A stretch of DNA of 8,922 bases from Clostridia bacterium (GTDB taxonomy: Bacteria; Bacillota; Clostridia; Oscillospirales; Acutalibacteraceae). Under the pieces are notes generated by a model. The model worked only from the letters and a program-made list of their open reading frames with translations, was not told where the DNA came from and did not search any database. A program made the translations under genes and the position numbers. Shown here piece by piece: positions 1-6,895 of the stretch. The stretch spans positions 1 to 8,922 of the forward strand of contig JAFQKZ010000037.1 of NCBI GenBank assembly GCA_017414725.1, written 5' to 3'. Each line of letters begins with the position of its first letter. The stretch's first letter is position 1.

Positions 1-600
1 ATTATTAATTAATTTATTAATTAAATTCACTAAAATATCAGCGACTCCCATTGCCAGTAACAAGTTCATAGCTATAGTAGCACCAGTATTTCTTAACAAA
101 AATCCTATCATTACGAATAACGAAATTCGTGCAGATTCCGCTAGGAAATACAATCCCATCATACGTAACAAATCTAAATACTCAGCTCTGGTTATATCTT
201 CGCCGAAACCCCAGAAAATAGTTCCTATTATGCACGAAACGACTGCACACAACAAAGAATACATAATAACAGCAGATACACCGGTAATTAATTTCGAAAA
301 ATAAACAGAAGTTCGAGAATTACCTACAGAAAGAGTGTTCTTTATAGTCCCATGAGAAAATTCGCTAGAAACAAAAATCGATATTAGTATTATAAAAAAC
401 AATGGTGCACTAGATAAACCTAATTGAAAAGCTAGAAATCCATTGTATCCAAAAAGTGAAGCCGGGAAATTATACATAGCTAACTGCTGAACAGACAATA
501 AAATATTTAAAGCAGCTAAAATTGCGGATAACACTCCACAAACATAAAAAGATTTCATTCTGAATAATTTATAAAAATCAGATTTTAAAATATTAATCAT
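1..600 (-). CDS. ABC-2 type transporter permease, partial (C-terminus beyond left edge)
   Basis: Membrane subunit of an ABC exporter, translated by hand as 200 codons open from the ATG at 600 to the window edge. Hydrophobic segments lie at about residues 16-36, 55-77, 101-127, 145-165 and 170-192. A soluble loop near 79-95 reads EFSHGTIKNTLSVGNSR, matching the EF..GT.KN.L..G.SR pattern of ABC-2 permeases of the BcrB/lantibiotic-immunity kind. The start is well supported: AAGGGGG lies 8 nt upstream, inside the ATPase gene, and the ATG overlaps the ATPase end by 8 bp (ATGATTAA), which suggests translational coupling. Such permeases pair with the adjacent ATPase to expel peptides or antibiotics; the substrate cannot be read from sequence. 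About 200 residues are visible, against roughly 230-250 usual in the family (known from the family), so little is missing. A second permease may follow outside the window. Confidence 0.85.
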   Translation of the reverse strand, partial: MINILKSDFYKLFRMKSFYVCGVLSAILAALNILLSVQQLAMYNFPASLFGYNGFLAFQLGLSSAPLFFIILISIFVSSEFSHGTIKNTLSVGNSRTSVYFSKLITGVSAVIMYSLLCAVVSCIIGTIFWGFGEDITRAEYLDLLRMMGLYFLAESARISLFVMIGFLLRNTGATIAMNLLLAMGVADILVNLINKLINN

Positions 601-1594
601 GTTCGACGCCCCCTTGCATTAGATTAATAAAGTAAGTTTCGTAATCCGCACCTTCTCTGGAAATAGACTGCAAAATTATATCGGCACGTTCCAATGCAGA
701 AACTATTTCGACAGACCTATCGCCTTGATCAAATACACGTATAATACTGTTTTCTACAGTAATATCTGACAAGCCTAATTCTTCAGTTAAAATCTGCAAA
801 GTTTTATCCAAATTATTAACTATGAGTTTGGTACAAGGTCTAATTTTTTGATTAAGCTCTTCAGTTGTTAATTGTGAAACTATCTCGCCGTCTTTTATTA
901 TACCGTAAGCAGTACACATTTTTGACAATTCGCCCAAAATATGACTCGAAATCAAAATAGTAATGCCAGCCTCAGCAGATAATTTCAATAGCAATTCTCT
1001 AATTTCACGAATACCCATAGGGTCAAGGCCGTTTATTGGTTCGTCAAGAATTAAAAATTCCGGTTCTCCGACAAGTGCTAAAGCTATACCTAATCTTTGT
1101 TTCATACCCAAAGATAATTTTTTAGCTTTCTTGTTTCTTGCTTTTTCGAGATTCACAAGATTAAGTAATTCATCTATTGTACTATTGATATTAGTATTTT
1201 TAATTCCGCGTACCAGACATTGAGTTTTAATATTTTGCTTGACTGTCATATACGGATAAAAACTGGGATTCTCAATGACTACACCAATTTTTTTCCTGGC
1301 TTCATTTAATTTCATACCACCAAAAAGGCTAACTTCTCCGGAAGTTGGCGAAATCAAACCGGATATAAGCTTAATTGCTGTACTTTTTCCGGCACCATTT
1401 TTACCAATAAGTCCGTATATATCAGACTTGCGAATCTTAAAATTTGCGTCTTTCAATGCAGTTTCACGCGAATATTTTTTAGTTAAATCAGTGGTTTCAA
1501 GAACATATTCATGTTCGTCACATGCATTACATGTTTCACACGAACAATCTTCTTGTACCAAATTTTCTTCTTTTTCAGAAATATATTCGTCCAT
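593..1594 (-). CDS. ABC transporter ATPase, BcrA/LanF-like, with N-terminal cysteine cluster
   Basis: ATP-binding subunit (333 aa) driving the permease encoded immediately downstream. Walker A GKNGAGKST is at 64-72, signature LSLGMKQRL at 160-168, Walker B LILDEP at 181-186, D-loop GLD at 189-191 and H-loop H218. The Q-loop position reads VIENPSFYPYMT, with Glu108 where most ABC proteins have Gln. This 'E-loop' is known from bacitracin and lantibiotic self-immunity ATPases, so peptide-antibiotic export is the best guess. An in-frame start at 1645 exists, but the ATG at 1594 has GAGGAGG 6 nt upstream and is preferred. Oddity: residues 1-30 precede the ABC fold and hold C17, C19, C22 and C25 (CxCxxCxxC) plus H28, which is not part of the family's usual domain. 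First gene of the operon; a promoter candidate lies upstream. The family is clear; the substrate is inferred. Confidence 0.93.
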   Translation of the reverse strand: MDEYISEKEENLVQEDCSCETCNACDEHEYVLETTDLTKKYSRETALKDANFKIRKSDIYGLIGKNGAGKSTAIKLISGLISPTSGEVSLFGGMKLNEARKKIGVVIENPSFYPYMTVKQNIKTQCLVRGIKNTNINSTIDELLNLVNLEKARNKKAKKLSLGMKQRLGIALALVGEPEFLILDEPINGLDPMGIREIRELLLKLSAEAGITILISSHILGELSKMCTAYGIIKDGEIVSQLTTEELNQKIRPCTKLIVNNLDKTLQILTEELGLSDITVENSIIRVFDQGDRSVEIVSALERADIILQSISREGADYETYFINLMQGGVEHD

Positions 1595-1600
1595 AAGATT

Positions 1601-1607
1601 CCTCCTC
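1601..1607 (-). promoter_or_regulatory. Strong ribosome binding site of the ABC ATPase
   Basis: GAGGAGG on the minus strand lies 6 nt before the ATG at 1594. It decides the start of the ATPase in favour of 1594 over the longer in-frame start at 1645. Confidence 0.85.
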
Positions 1608-1634
1608 AAAAAAATTTCTGTCCGTAATTTTTTA

Positions 1635-1663
1635 CTGACATACATAATTATAATTATTATATT
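1635..1663 (+). promoter_or_regulatory. Putative sigma-A promoter for the decarboxylase-darA-holB-ricT operon
   Basis: CTGACA (1635-1640) and TATATT (1658-1663), each one mismatch from consensus, are 17 nt apart. Transcription would start near 1670, about 48 nt before the TTG start at 1718. It lies in the only non-coding gap upstream of the plus-strand operon, and overlaps the divergent promoter candidate, so the two may compete. AT-richness makes this tentative. Confidence 0.35.
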
Positions 1664-1674
1664 ATAAATTGCAA
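1647..1674 (-). promoter_or_regulatory. Putative sigma-A promoter for the ABC transporter operon
   Basis: On the minus strand, TTGCAA (1674-1669) and TATAAT (1652-1647) are separated by 16 nt. Transcription would begin near 1640, about 45 nt before the ATPase ATG. The region is very AT-rich, so chance matches are likely; the perfect -10 and the position support it. It overlaps the promoter candidate facing the other way. Confidence 0.4.
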
Positions 1675-1717
1675 TAATAAAAAATCGTAAAATGTAAGTA
1701 TATAAGGAGCCAAAACA

Positions 1718-3055
1718 TTGAAAAACAACTTTTACAAATTTCTAGAGGACTATAGAAACGAGAATTTCTCATCATTTCATACACCAGGACATAAAAATAA
1801 TTTTTTTGATAATAATTTAATTTCTCTGGATTTCACAGAACTCCCGTGCACGGATAGCTTATACGAATCATCAGGAATAATTAAAAATTTGGAAAATCAA
1901 ATATCTAAAATATACGATACTGATAGCAGTTTTATTTCATGTGGCGGCAACACACTTTGCATACAAACTATGATTCGGCTTTCGGCAAAATCCGGAGATA
2001 AAATTTTGTGCGATAACATAATACACAGATCTGCGATTTCGGCTATGGCGCTTTTAAATATTACGCCTGTATGGCTAGAACGGAAAATCTGTAAAAACTC
2101 AGGACTTGCTACTGAAATCAATCTTGAAGATCTAGAAAACAAAATAAACACTAATAATATTAAAGCTGTTTATTTGACTAGTCCAAGTTATCACGGGATT
2201 TTGCAGGATATCAAACAAATTTCCGAAATCTGCAAAAAGCATAAAATTTTGTTAATAATTGACAATGCACACGGTTCACATTTAAAATTTTTGGGCATTC
2301 ACCCTATAAATTTAGGGGCAGATATAACAGCTGATTCTGCACACAAAACTCTTCCGGTTTTAACGGGTGGTGCCTGGTTACACATAAACAAACAAATTTA
2401 TAACAAAAACTTAACCAATCAAGCAAAATCAGCAATGGCATTATTTGGGTCGACAAGCCCGTCATATATTACTATGTCTTCTATGAGTTTGTGTGCAGAT
2501 TGGCTAGAAAACGATAATATAAATCAAAAATTTAAAGAACTTACACAAAAAGTTGAATACATTAATTCTTTGGCACGGCAAAAAAATATATTTGTTTTAA
2601 ATGATCACGTAAAAACTGATCCCACCAGAATCGCGTTTGGAGCGTTTTCTATAGGCTACACGGGATTTGAATTAGGCGAAAAAATGCGTGAACACAAAAT
2701 AGAGCCTGAATTATGCGACGAAAATTACGTAGTGCTGATACCAAGTCCGTTAAATAGTAATTTAGACTGGGAAAGGCTCGAGAATTTTATTAACAAAATC
2801 GAAACAAAAAACAAATTTAAACCAAATATAAATAACACAAAAAATGATTATAAGACTGAGATTTCACTTACACAAGCTCTATTATCAGAATCAGAAGAAA
2901 TACATGTTATGAATAGTTTAAATAGAATTTCGAGTGATATTATTTCTCCGTGTCCCCCAGGAGTACCAATTGTGATTCCGGGGCAAAAAATAAACAAATC
3001 TATTATTAACAATTTATTAACAAGAAATATATCGAAAATAAATGTATTAAAATAG
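1718..3055 (+). CDS. PLP-dependent Orn/Lys/Arg decarboxylase family protein (YaaO-like)
   Basis: Fold-type I PLP enzyme of the Orn/Lys/Arg decarboxylase family (445 aa). The N-terminal FHTPGHK (20-26) is a hallmark of the family. The aspartate that would bind the pyridine nitrogen is D182 in DNAHGSHLKF (family DEAHGAH). The Schiff-base lysine is K210 in DSAHKTLPVLTGG. The C-terminal part ends with a PPGVPIVIPGQ motif. A TTG start is chosen because AAGGAG (1704-1709) lies 8 nt upstream and no ATG fits. Family members decarboxylate lysine, arginine or ornithine to polyamine precursors, but YaaO-type proteins in this gene cluster have no firmly established substrate that I know of. All expected catalytic residues seen are present, so an active cytosolic enzyme is likely. 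It leads the operon, 49 bp before darA. Confidence 0.88.
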   Translation: MKNNFYKFLEDYRNENFSSFHTPGHKNNFFDNNLISLDFTELPCTDSLYESSGIIKNLENQISKIYDTDSSFISCGGNTLCIQTMIRLSAKSGDKILCDNIIHRSAISAMALLNITPVWLERKICKNSGLATEINLEDLENKINTNNIKAVYLTSPSYHGILQDIKQISEICKKHKILLIIDNAHGSHLKFLGIHPINLGADITADSAHKTLPVLTGGAWLHINKQIYNKNLTNQAKSAMALFGSTSPSYITMSSMSLCADWLENDNINQKFKELTQKVEYINSLARQKNIFVLNDHVKTDPTRIAFGAFSIGYTGFELGEKMREHKIEPELCDENYVVLIPSPLNSNLDWERLENFINKIETKNKFKPNINNTKNDYKTEISLTQALLSESEEIHVMNSLNRISSDIISPCPPGVPIVIPGQKINKSIINNLLTRNISKINVLK

Positions 3056-3104
3056 ATTATGATATGATAAAATTAGGTATATTTAAACGAAAGATGGTGT
3101 TCGC

Positions 3105-3428
3105 GTGAAGCTTGTAATGGCAATCATGGGCAAAAACGACTCTTCAATAGTGATGGATGCACTGACCGAGGAAAATTTTCAGGTTACACGGATGGCATCT
3201 ACAGGCGGATTTTTAAAATCCGGTAACACAACTTTAATAATTGGCGTTGAAGACAACAAAACGAACAAAGTGATAGATATTATTTCGAAATATAGCAGTA
3301 AACGCAAACAACTTGTTACAGAAAGTTTAAATAATTATTTTAATTCGTTTAACGCCAAGTCATTCGAAATCACGACTGGTGGAGCGATTATATTTGTTTT
3401 AGATGTAGATAGATTTGAGAAAATTTAA
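3105..3428 (+). CDS. darA: Cyclic-di-AMP receptor, PII-like (DarA/PstA/YaaQ)
   Basis: Small cytosolic PII-like protein (107 aa; Staphylococcus PstA and Bacillus DarA are about 109) that binds c-di-AMP as a trimer; its output is still poorly known. The sequence shows MKLVMAIMGKND at the start, the core STGGFLKSGNTT (32-43) followed by IIGV, and GGAIIFVLDVDRFEK at the end, all typical. N24, T28, F36, L37, N41 and G47 match positions I recall as contacting c-di-AMP in S. aureus PstA, while the position equivalent to Arg26 is Gln here. The GTG start at 3105 is set by homology; its ribosome binding site is weak. It lies between the decarboxylase gene and holB, the usual Firmicute neighbourhood, except that tmk is missing upstream. 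Confidence 0.93.
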   Translation: MKLVMAIMGKNDSSIVMDALTEENFQVTRMASTGGFLKSGNTTLIIGVEDNKTNKVIDIISKYSSKRKQLVTESLNNYFNSFNAKSFEITTGGAIIFVLDVDRFEKI

Positions 3429-3467
3429 AAATATATAAAGAATAAATCAACAGGAGATTCGAGAAAT

Positions 3468-4235
3468 ATGAAAACAGGGATTGAAATATTATATAATCTT
3501 GCACAGAAAAAAAAGATTCCGCACGCATTAATAATAGAAACAAATGACATGAATATTTTTGATGACCTAAAAAAAATAATCAAAGTTTTTGTATGTAATA
3601 ACGAAAACCAAGCATGTGATTTGTGTAATTCGTGCAAAAAAATTGAAAACAACACGCATCCGGATATAAAAATAATTAGCCTGGAAGAAGATTCAAACTC
3701 AATAAAAATAAATCAAATCAGAGAAATCAGAGAAGATGCACACATAATTCCGAACGAAAGTGACTACAAAATTTACGTTATAAATCAAGCTGATCACATG
3801 ACTGTGCAAGCGCAAAATGCATTTATAAAAATTCTTGAAGAGCCACCGAATTATGTTAAGTTTATGTTAATTTGCTCTTCGGCAACCAATTTACTGGAAA
3901 CTGTCAGATCAAGATGCGAAATTTTTAGATATTATGCACAAGAAAACGATGAAAAAAATGAAATTTCAGATATATCTGAACAAATTTTCAGATCAATAAT
4001 AAACAAAAACAAATCTAATATTTTAGAAATTTTGTCGAAAATACCAAACAACAGAATTTTTTTAAAATCGTTAATTAAAAATATATTAGAAAGATATATA
4101 AATTTATTTAGGAATAATCAGGAAAACAAAAATTCTATAACACAAACAATAGACGATTTGCAGTATATATTAAATTTGGTCGATAGAAACATAAATTTCA
4201 ATCTTTTAATTAATTATTTGTTAATCATATTATAA
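3468..4235 (+). CDS. holB: DNA polymerase III delta' subunit (clamp loader), short form
   Basis: Clamp-loader subunit of the replicative polymerase, which helps load the sliding clamp (255 aa). The N-terminal RFC-type AAA+ fold starts with IPHALII (17-23). It lacks a P-loop (no GKT/S after residue 24), as in many delta' proteins. A zinc module is visible as C43, C50, C53 and C56 (C-x6-CxxCxxC), followed by THPDI. The stretch AQNAFIKILEEPP (115-127) and the SRC motif (148-150) that supplies the arginine finger to a neighbouring subunit are intact. The start has AGGAGA (3452-3457) 10 nt upstream. The C-terminal collar region after about residue 160 is shorter than in B. subtilis HolB (about 330 aa) and hard to align by eye. 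It lies 39 bp after darA and 24 bp before ricT. Confidence 0.9.
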   Translation: MKTGIEILYNLAQKKKIPHALIIETNDMNIFDDLKKIIKVFVCNNENQACDLCNSCKKIENNTHPDIKIISLEEDSNSIKINQIREIREDAHIIPNESDYKIYVINQADHMTVQAQNAFIKILEEPPNYVKFMLICSSATNLLETVRSRCEIFRYYAQENDEKNEISDISEQIFRSIINKNKSNILEILSKIPNNRIFLKSLIKNILERYINLFRNNQENKNSITQTIDDLQYILNLVDRNINFNLLINYLLIIL

Positions 4236-4259
4236 TTTTATTGCAAAGAAGTTGAAAAG

Positions 4260-4955
4260 ATGGACAGAATATTAGGCGTAAGATTCAACAAAAACATTGG
4301 GAAGATAACATATTTTAAATATTCTCTTAATGAGATTCCGGACGAAATTATAGCTGGAGATATTATAATAGCTGAGACTAAACGTGGCATAGAGCACGGA
4401 GAAGTTCACTTTGCCAAAAATTTAAGCGAGATTAATTTCAGTTTTGTACTTGACACAAATGAGCGAATACTTAGAAAAGCAACAAAAAAAGATTTAGAAA
4501 TGATTAAAAATTTATTACGCGACAAAGAAAAAGCAATACAAATTTGCAAAAAAAAGATTTCGGAACATAAAATTAACATGAACTTGATGGATATAGAATA
4601 TTTATTTGACAGAAAAAAAATGATTTTTTATTTCACATCTGACTCACGCATTGATTTCAGGAATTTGGCAAAAGAATTAGCACTAATTTTCAGAGTACGC
4701 ATTGAATTACGACAATTAAATTCCCGTGATCAGGCCAAAGTTTTGGGTGATTTAGGAGTATGTGGGAGAAAATTATGTTGTAAAAGCTTTTTAGACGAAT
4801 ATGAACCGATCCCTATTAAAGTTGCGAAGGATCAAGGCTTGTCTTTAAATCCAACCAAATTATCTGGGGTTTGCGGTAAGCTTAAATGTTGTTTAAAATT
4901 TGAAGAAGAATATTACGAACATCAAAAGATAGAAAAACTAGCCGAAATTATCTAA
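4260..4955 (+). CDS. ricT: RicT/YaaT, PSP1-domain subunit of the Y-complex
   Basis: RicT (231 aa) forms a complex with RicA and RicF that carries iron-sulfur clusters. In B. subtilis it assists RNase Y-dependent mRNA maturation and influences phosphorelay, competence and biofilm development. The N-terminal GVRFNKNIGKITYF and the PSP1-domain region ending in CGRKLCC are recognisable. Two cysteine clusters are intact: C168, C173, C174 (VCGRKLCCKSF) and C205, C210, C211 (VCGKLKCCLKFE), the conserved ligands/residues of the family. The protein ends about 20 residues after the last cysteines, shorter than B. subtilis YaaT (about 275 aa), so the variable tail is missing. The ribosome binding site is weak (AAAGAAG near 4245). 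It is last in its operon, and its stop codon overlaps that of the convergent gene. ricA and ricF are not in the window. Confidence 0.93.
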   Translation: MDRILGVRFNKNIGKITYFKYSLNEIPDEIIAGDIIIAETKRGIEHGEVHFAKNLSEINFSFVLDTNERILRKATKKDLEMIKNLLRDKEKAIQICKKKISEHKINMNLMDIEYLFDRKKMIFYFTSDSRIDFRNLAKELALIFRVRIELRQLNSRDQAKVLGDLGVCGRKLCCKSFLDEYEPIPIKVAKDQGLSLNPTKLSGVCGKLKCCLKFEEEYYEHQKIEKLAEII

Positions 4956-6109
4956 ATTTTAATTTTAGATACGTGATTTTTATCAATAGCATACAAAAAC
5001 GAGTTAGAATTCCCAAATACTATTTCAAAAATATTATTTGTAGTTATAGTTTTTTCTAATTTTCCGTTAACATTGTATGATGATATTCCACTGTCATGTA
5101 ATATAAAAACTCTGTTACCTGTATATAATATATCTTTAATATTTTGACAATTTACACTAAAAATCGTTTCCTTTTTTAATGTATTTATAACATGAATCTC
5201 ATAATTTTGATTAGATTCAAGATCAGGAACGAGGCAATAACAGATTCCTTTATCTTTTTTAAAATCATAAAACTTCAAAAACTTTCCATTATATAAATAA
5301 TTTTTAATATTTTTTGAATTTAAATTTATTATAGAAACAAAATTATCACCTATCGCCAAAATGTTTTTATTATTTAAATATTTAATTTTTGTAATTAAAT
5401 TGTCATTTATTTGTAATTTAATTTTTGGCGTTTTCTGCTTAAAATCCAGAACATATATATACGAACTTACATCTCCATTTTCAGCAAAAACCCCACAACA
5501 AAGGCATTCTTCACCAGTAGAATTAAGTTCGACATCACAAATATAATGTTCTGAAAAGTAGTTTTCAAATTTTTTAATATTTTTTTCGTTATAAATTTTA
5601 AGTTCAGATAAATAACTTTGAGAATTTGTGAGTACTCCGTATGTGCCACTTTCAGAAATACTACACGAAATTGTTTCTTTTTTTGTTTCTTTTTTTAGTA
5701 TATTCCCACAAATCGTTTCAATATTAATTTTTTTACCACCAATATCATAGATGATTGCTCTAGGACCTGAGCTTTTTACACATGGATTTGATAAATTATG
5801 CCTTTGTGATCGTAGTGTACATCCGTTTTTATCTAAAAAAGAAAACGAGTTGTTACCTAAAATAACAAAATTGTTACCAATACTTTTAATATTTTGCTTT
5901 GATATATTGTTTTCAAGGAGATCACTCGAAATATTTTTATTAATTTTGAACAAGAATAACATATTTTTCGCCCATAAGACTATATTTTCTGGACAAAAAC
6001 TTGTTCTATTAGCCCAGAACACCAAAAATATGAAAACAGTACTTAGCAATAGTATGATTTTTTTAATTTCTTTCAAAAAATTACTTTTAAATAACGTTTT
6101 TGTAATCAT
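4952..6109 (-). CDS. Membrane-anchored beta-propeller-like protein, probably DUF5711 family
   Basis: Protein of unknown function (385 aa). After a basic N-terminus, one hydrophobic segment (about 18-33, IILLLSTVFIFLVFWA) predicts an N-in membrane anchor with the rest outside. The body has repeated blocks of about 40-50 residues rich in short beta-strand-like runs, for example NNFVILGNNSFSFLDKNG, ENGDVSSYIYVLDF and NILAIGDNFVSIINLN, as in WD40/PQQ-like propellers. The block with the turn LDKNGCTLRSQRHNLSNP and the overall plan resemble DUF5711 proteins of Ruminococcaceae-type clostridia; this assignment is from memory. The start is firm: AAGGAG lies 6 nt upstream inside the last codons of truA, and the ATG is 3 nt beyond the truA stop, implying coupled translation. 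It occupies the place where many Firmicutes have rplM-rpsI. The stop overlaps that of ricT. Very AT-rich. No function is proposed. Confidence 0.75.
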   Translation of the reverse strand: MITKTLFKSNFLKEIKKIILLLSTVFIFLVFWANRTSFCPENIVLWAKNMLFLFKINKNISSDLLENNISKQNIKSIGNNFVILGNNSFSFLDKNGCTLRSQRHNLSNPCVKSSGPRAIIYDIGGKKINIETICGNILKKETKKETISCSISESGTYGVLTNSQSYLSELKIYNEKNIKKFENYFSEHYICDVELNSTGEECLCCGVFAENGDVSSYIYVLDFKQKTPKIKLQINDNLITKIKYLNNKNILAIGDNFVSIINLNSKNIKNYLYNGKFLKFYDFKKDKGICYCLVPDLESNQNYEIHVINTLKKETIFSVNCQNIKDILYTGNRVFILHDSGISSYNVNGKLEKTITTNNIFEIVFGNSNSFLYAIDKNHVSKIKI

Positions 6110-6112
6110 TTT

Positions 6113-6895
6113 TCACTCCTTGAATTCAATATTATCATAAAAAACTCGGTTTAGATATAAACCATGAGGTGGCGCAGTAGGGCCAGCATATTTCCTGTCT
6201 TTTTTGTCAATAATATACGGAATATCGTGAATTTTTATTTTATTTTGAGCTATTCTTAACAAAGTTCCAACAATAATTCGCACCATATTATACAAAAAAC
6301 CATTGGCACTAATTTTTATCTCTATAACATTTTCTTGTCTAATAACATCAAAATCGTGTACATTTCTGATCATATTTTGTGCATTACGCTTGTCCAATGT
6401 CGCAAAAGAAGTAAAATCGTGCTCTCCAATAATATATTTTCTTACATCCCTCAAGTTTTCGCAATCTATATCGTACCAATAATGGAGCGCATAATCATGC
6501 ATAAAGGGATTACGAATCTGATGATTCCAAATTTTGTATACATATTCTTTCCCTGTACAAGAGTATCTCGCGTGAAAATCATCACTGACTTCAAATGCAT
6601 TTTTAACACAAATATCATATGGTAAAAACCTGTTCATAGCATTTGTTATGTTTTTTACACTTATTCTACTTGAAGTTTTAAAATTAACGTAATAATTGTT
6701 AGCATGGACCTTAGCATCAGTCCGACTACATCCTTTGATATCAACATCTTCAAGAATAACATTTTTTAGTGCATTTTGAAAAATTTCTTGCACAGTTGTT
6801 GAATTTTTTTGTACCTGCCAACCAGAATATCTGGTTCCATCATAACTTATAACCAAAACTATATTTCTGTCTAGCTTTTTGTTAACATTTCGCAT
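6113..6895 (-). CDS. truA: tRNA pseudouridine(38-40) synthase TruA
   Basis: Converts uridines 38-40 of the tRNA anticodon stem-loop to pseudouridine (260 aa, a normal length). Motifs in order: YDGTRYSGWQ (18-27), the catalytic Asp60 in GCSRTDAKVHA (55-65), FHARYSCTGKEYVYKIW, GEHDFTSFA, then NGFLYNMVRIIVGTLLR and AGPTAPPHGLYLNRVFYD near the end. The residue two after the catalytic Asp is Lys62, where the family usually has Gly (TDAGVHA). The ATG at 6895 overlaps ecfT by 25 bp. An upstream TTG at 6934 is in frame, but 6895 fits the usual N-terminus better; no strong ribosome binding site separates them. The ecfT-truA order is common in Firmicutes. Confidence 0.94.
   Translation of the reverse strand: MRNVNKKLDRNIVLVISYDGTRYSGWQVQKNSTTVQEIFQNALKNVILEDVDIKGCSRTDAKVHANNYYVNFKTSSRISVKNITNAMNRFLPYDICVKNAFEVSDDFHARYSCTGKEYVYKIWNHQIRNPFMHDYALHYWYDIDCENLRDVRKYIIGEHDFTSFATLDKRNAQNMIRNVHDFDVIRQENVIEIKISANGFLYNMVRIIVGTLLRIAQNKIKIHDIPYIIDKKDRKYAGPTAPPHGLYLNRVFYDNIEFKE
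6116..6121 (-). promoter_or_regulatory. Ribosome binding site of the DUF5711-like gene inside truA
   Basis: AAGGAG on the minus strand forms the Lys-Glu codons at the very end of truA. It lies 6 nt before the ATG at 6109, so translation of the two genes is probably coupled. Confidence 0.8.

Noticed and set aside
963..1667. Two plus-strand open frames (963-1223, 1275-1667) opposite the ABC ATPase
   Set aside because: They lie antisense to a gene with clear Walker motifs, have no ribosome binding site and no recognisable protein content.
3043..3068. Possible promoter before darA (TATGAT at 3063-3068)
   Set aside because: No acceptable -35 at proper spacing; short gap inside an evident operon in AT-rich DNA.
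3094..3108. Four-codon mini-frame ATG-GTG-TTC-GCG-TGA overlapping the GTG start of darA, as a possible leader peptide
   Set aside because: Too short to distinguish from chance and without a convincing ribosome binding site; the overlap alone is weak evidence.
4951..4969. AT palindrome TCTAAA...TTTAGA at the convergent gene ends as a bidirectional terminator
   Set aside because: The stem is only six A/T-rich pairs with inner mismatches, too weak for an intrinsic terminator.
5361..6140. Plus-strand open frames opposite the DUF5711-like gene (5361-5546, 5751-6140), and a minus-strand frame at 5467-5649
   Set aside because: All overlap the long 385-residue reading frame that has a firm ribosome binding site; low-complexity AT-rich shadows.
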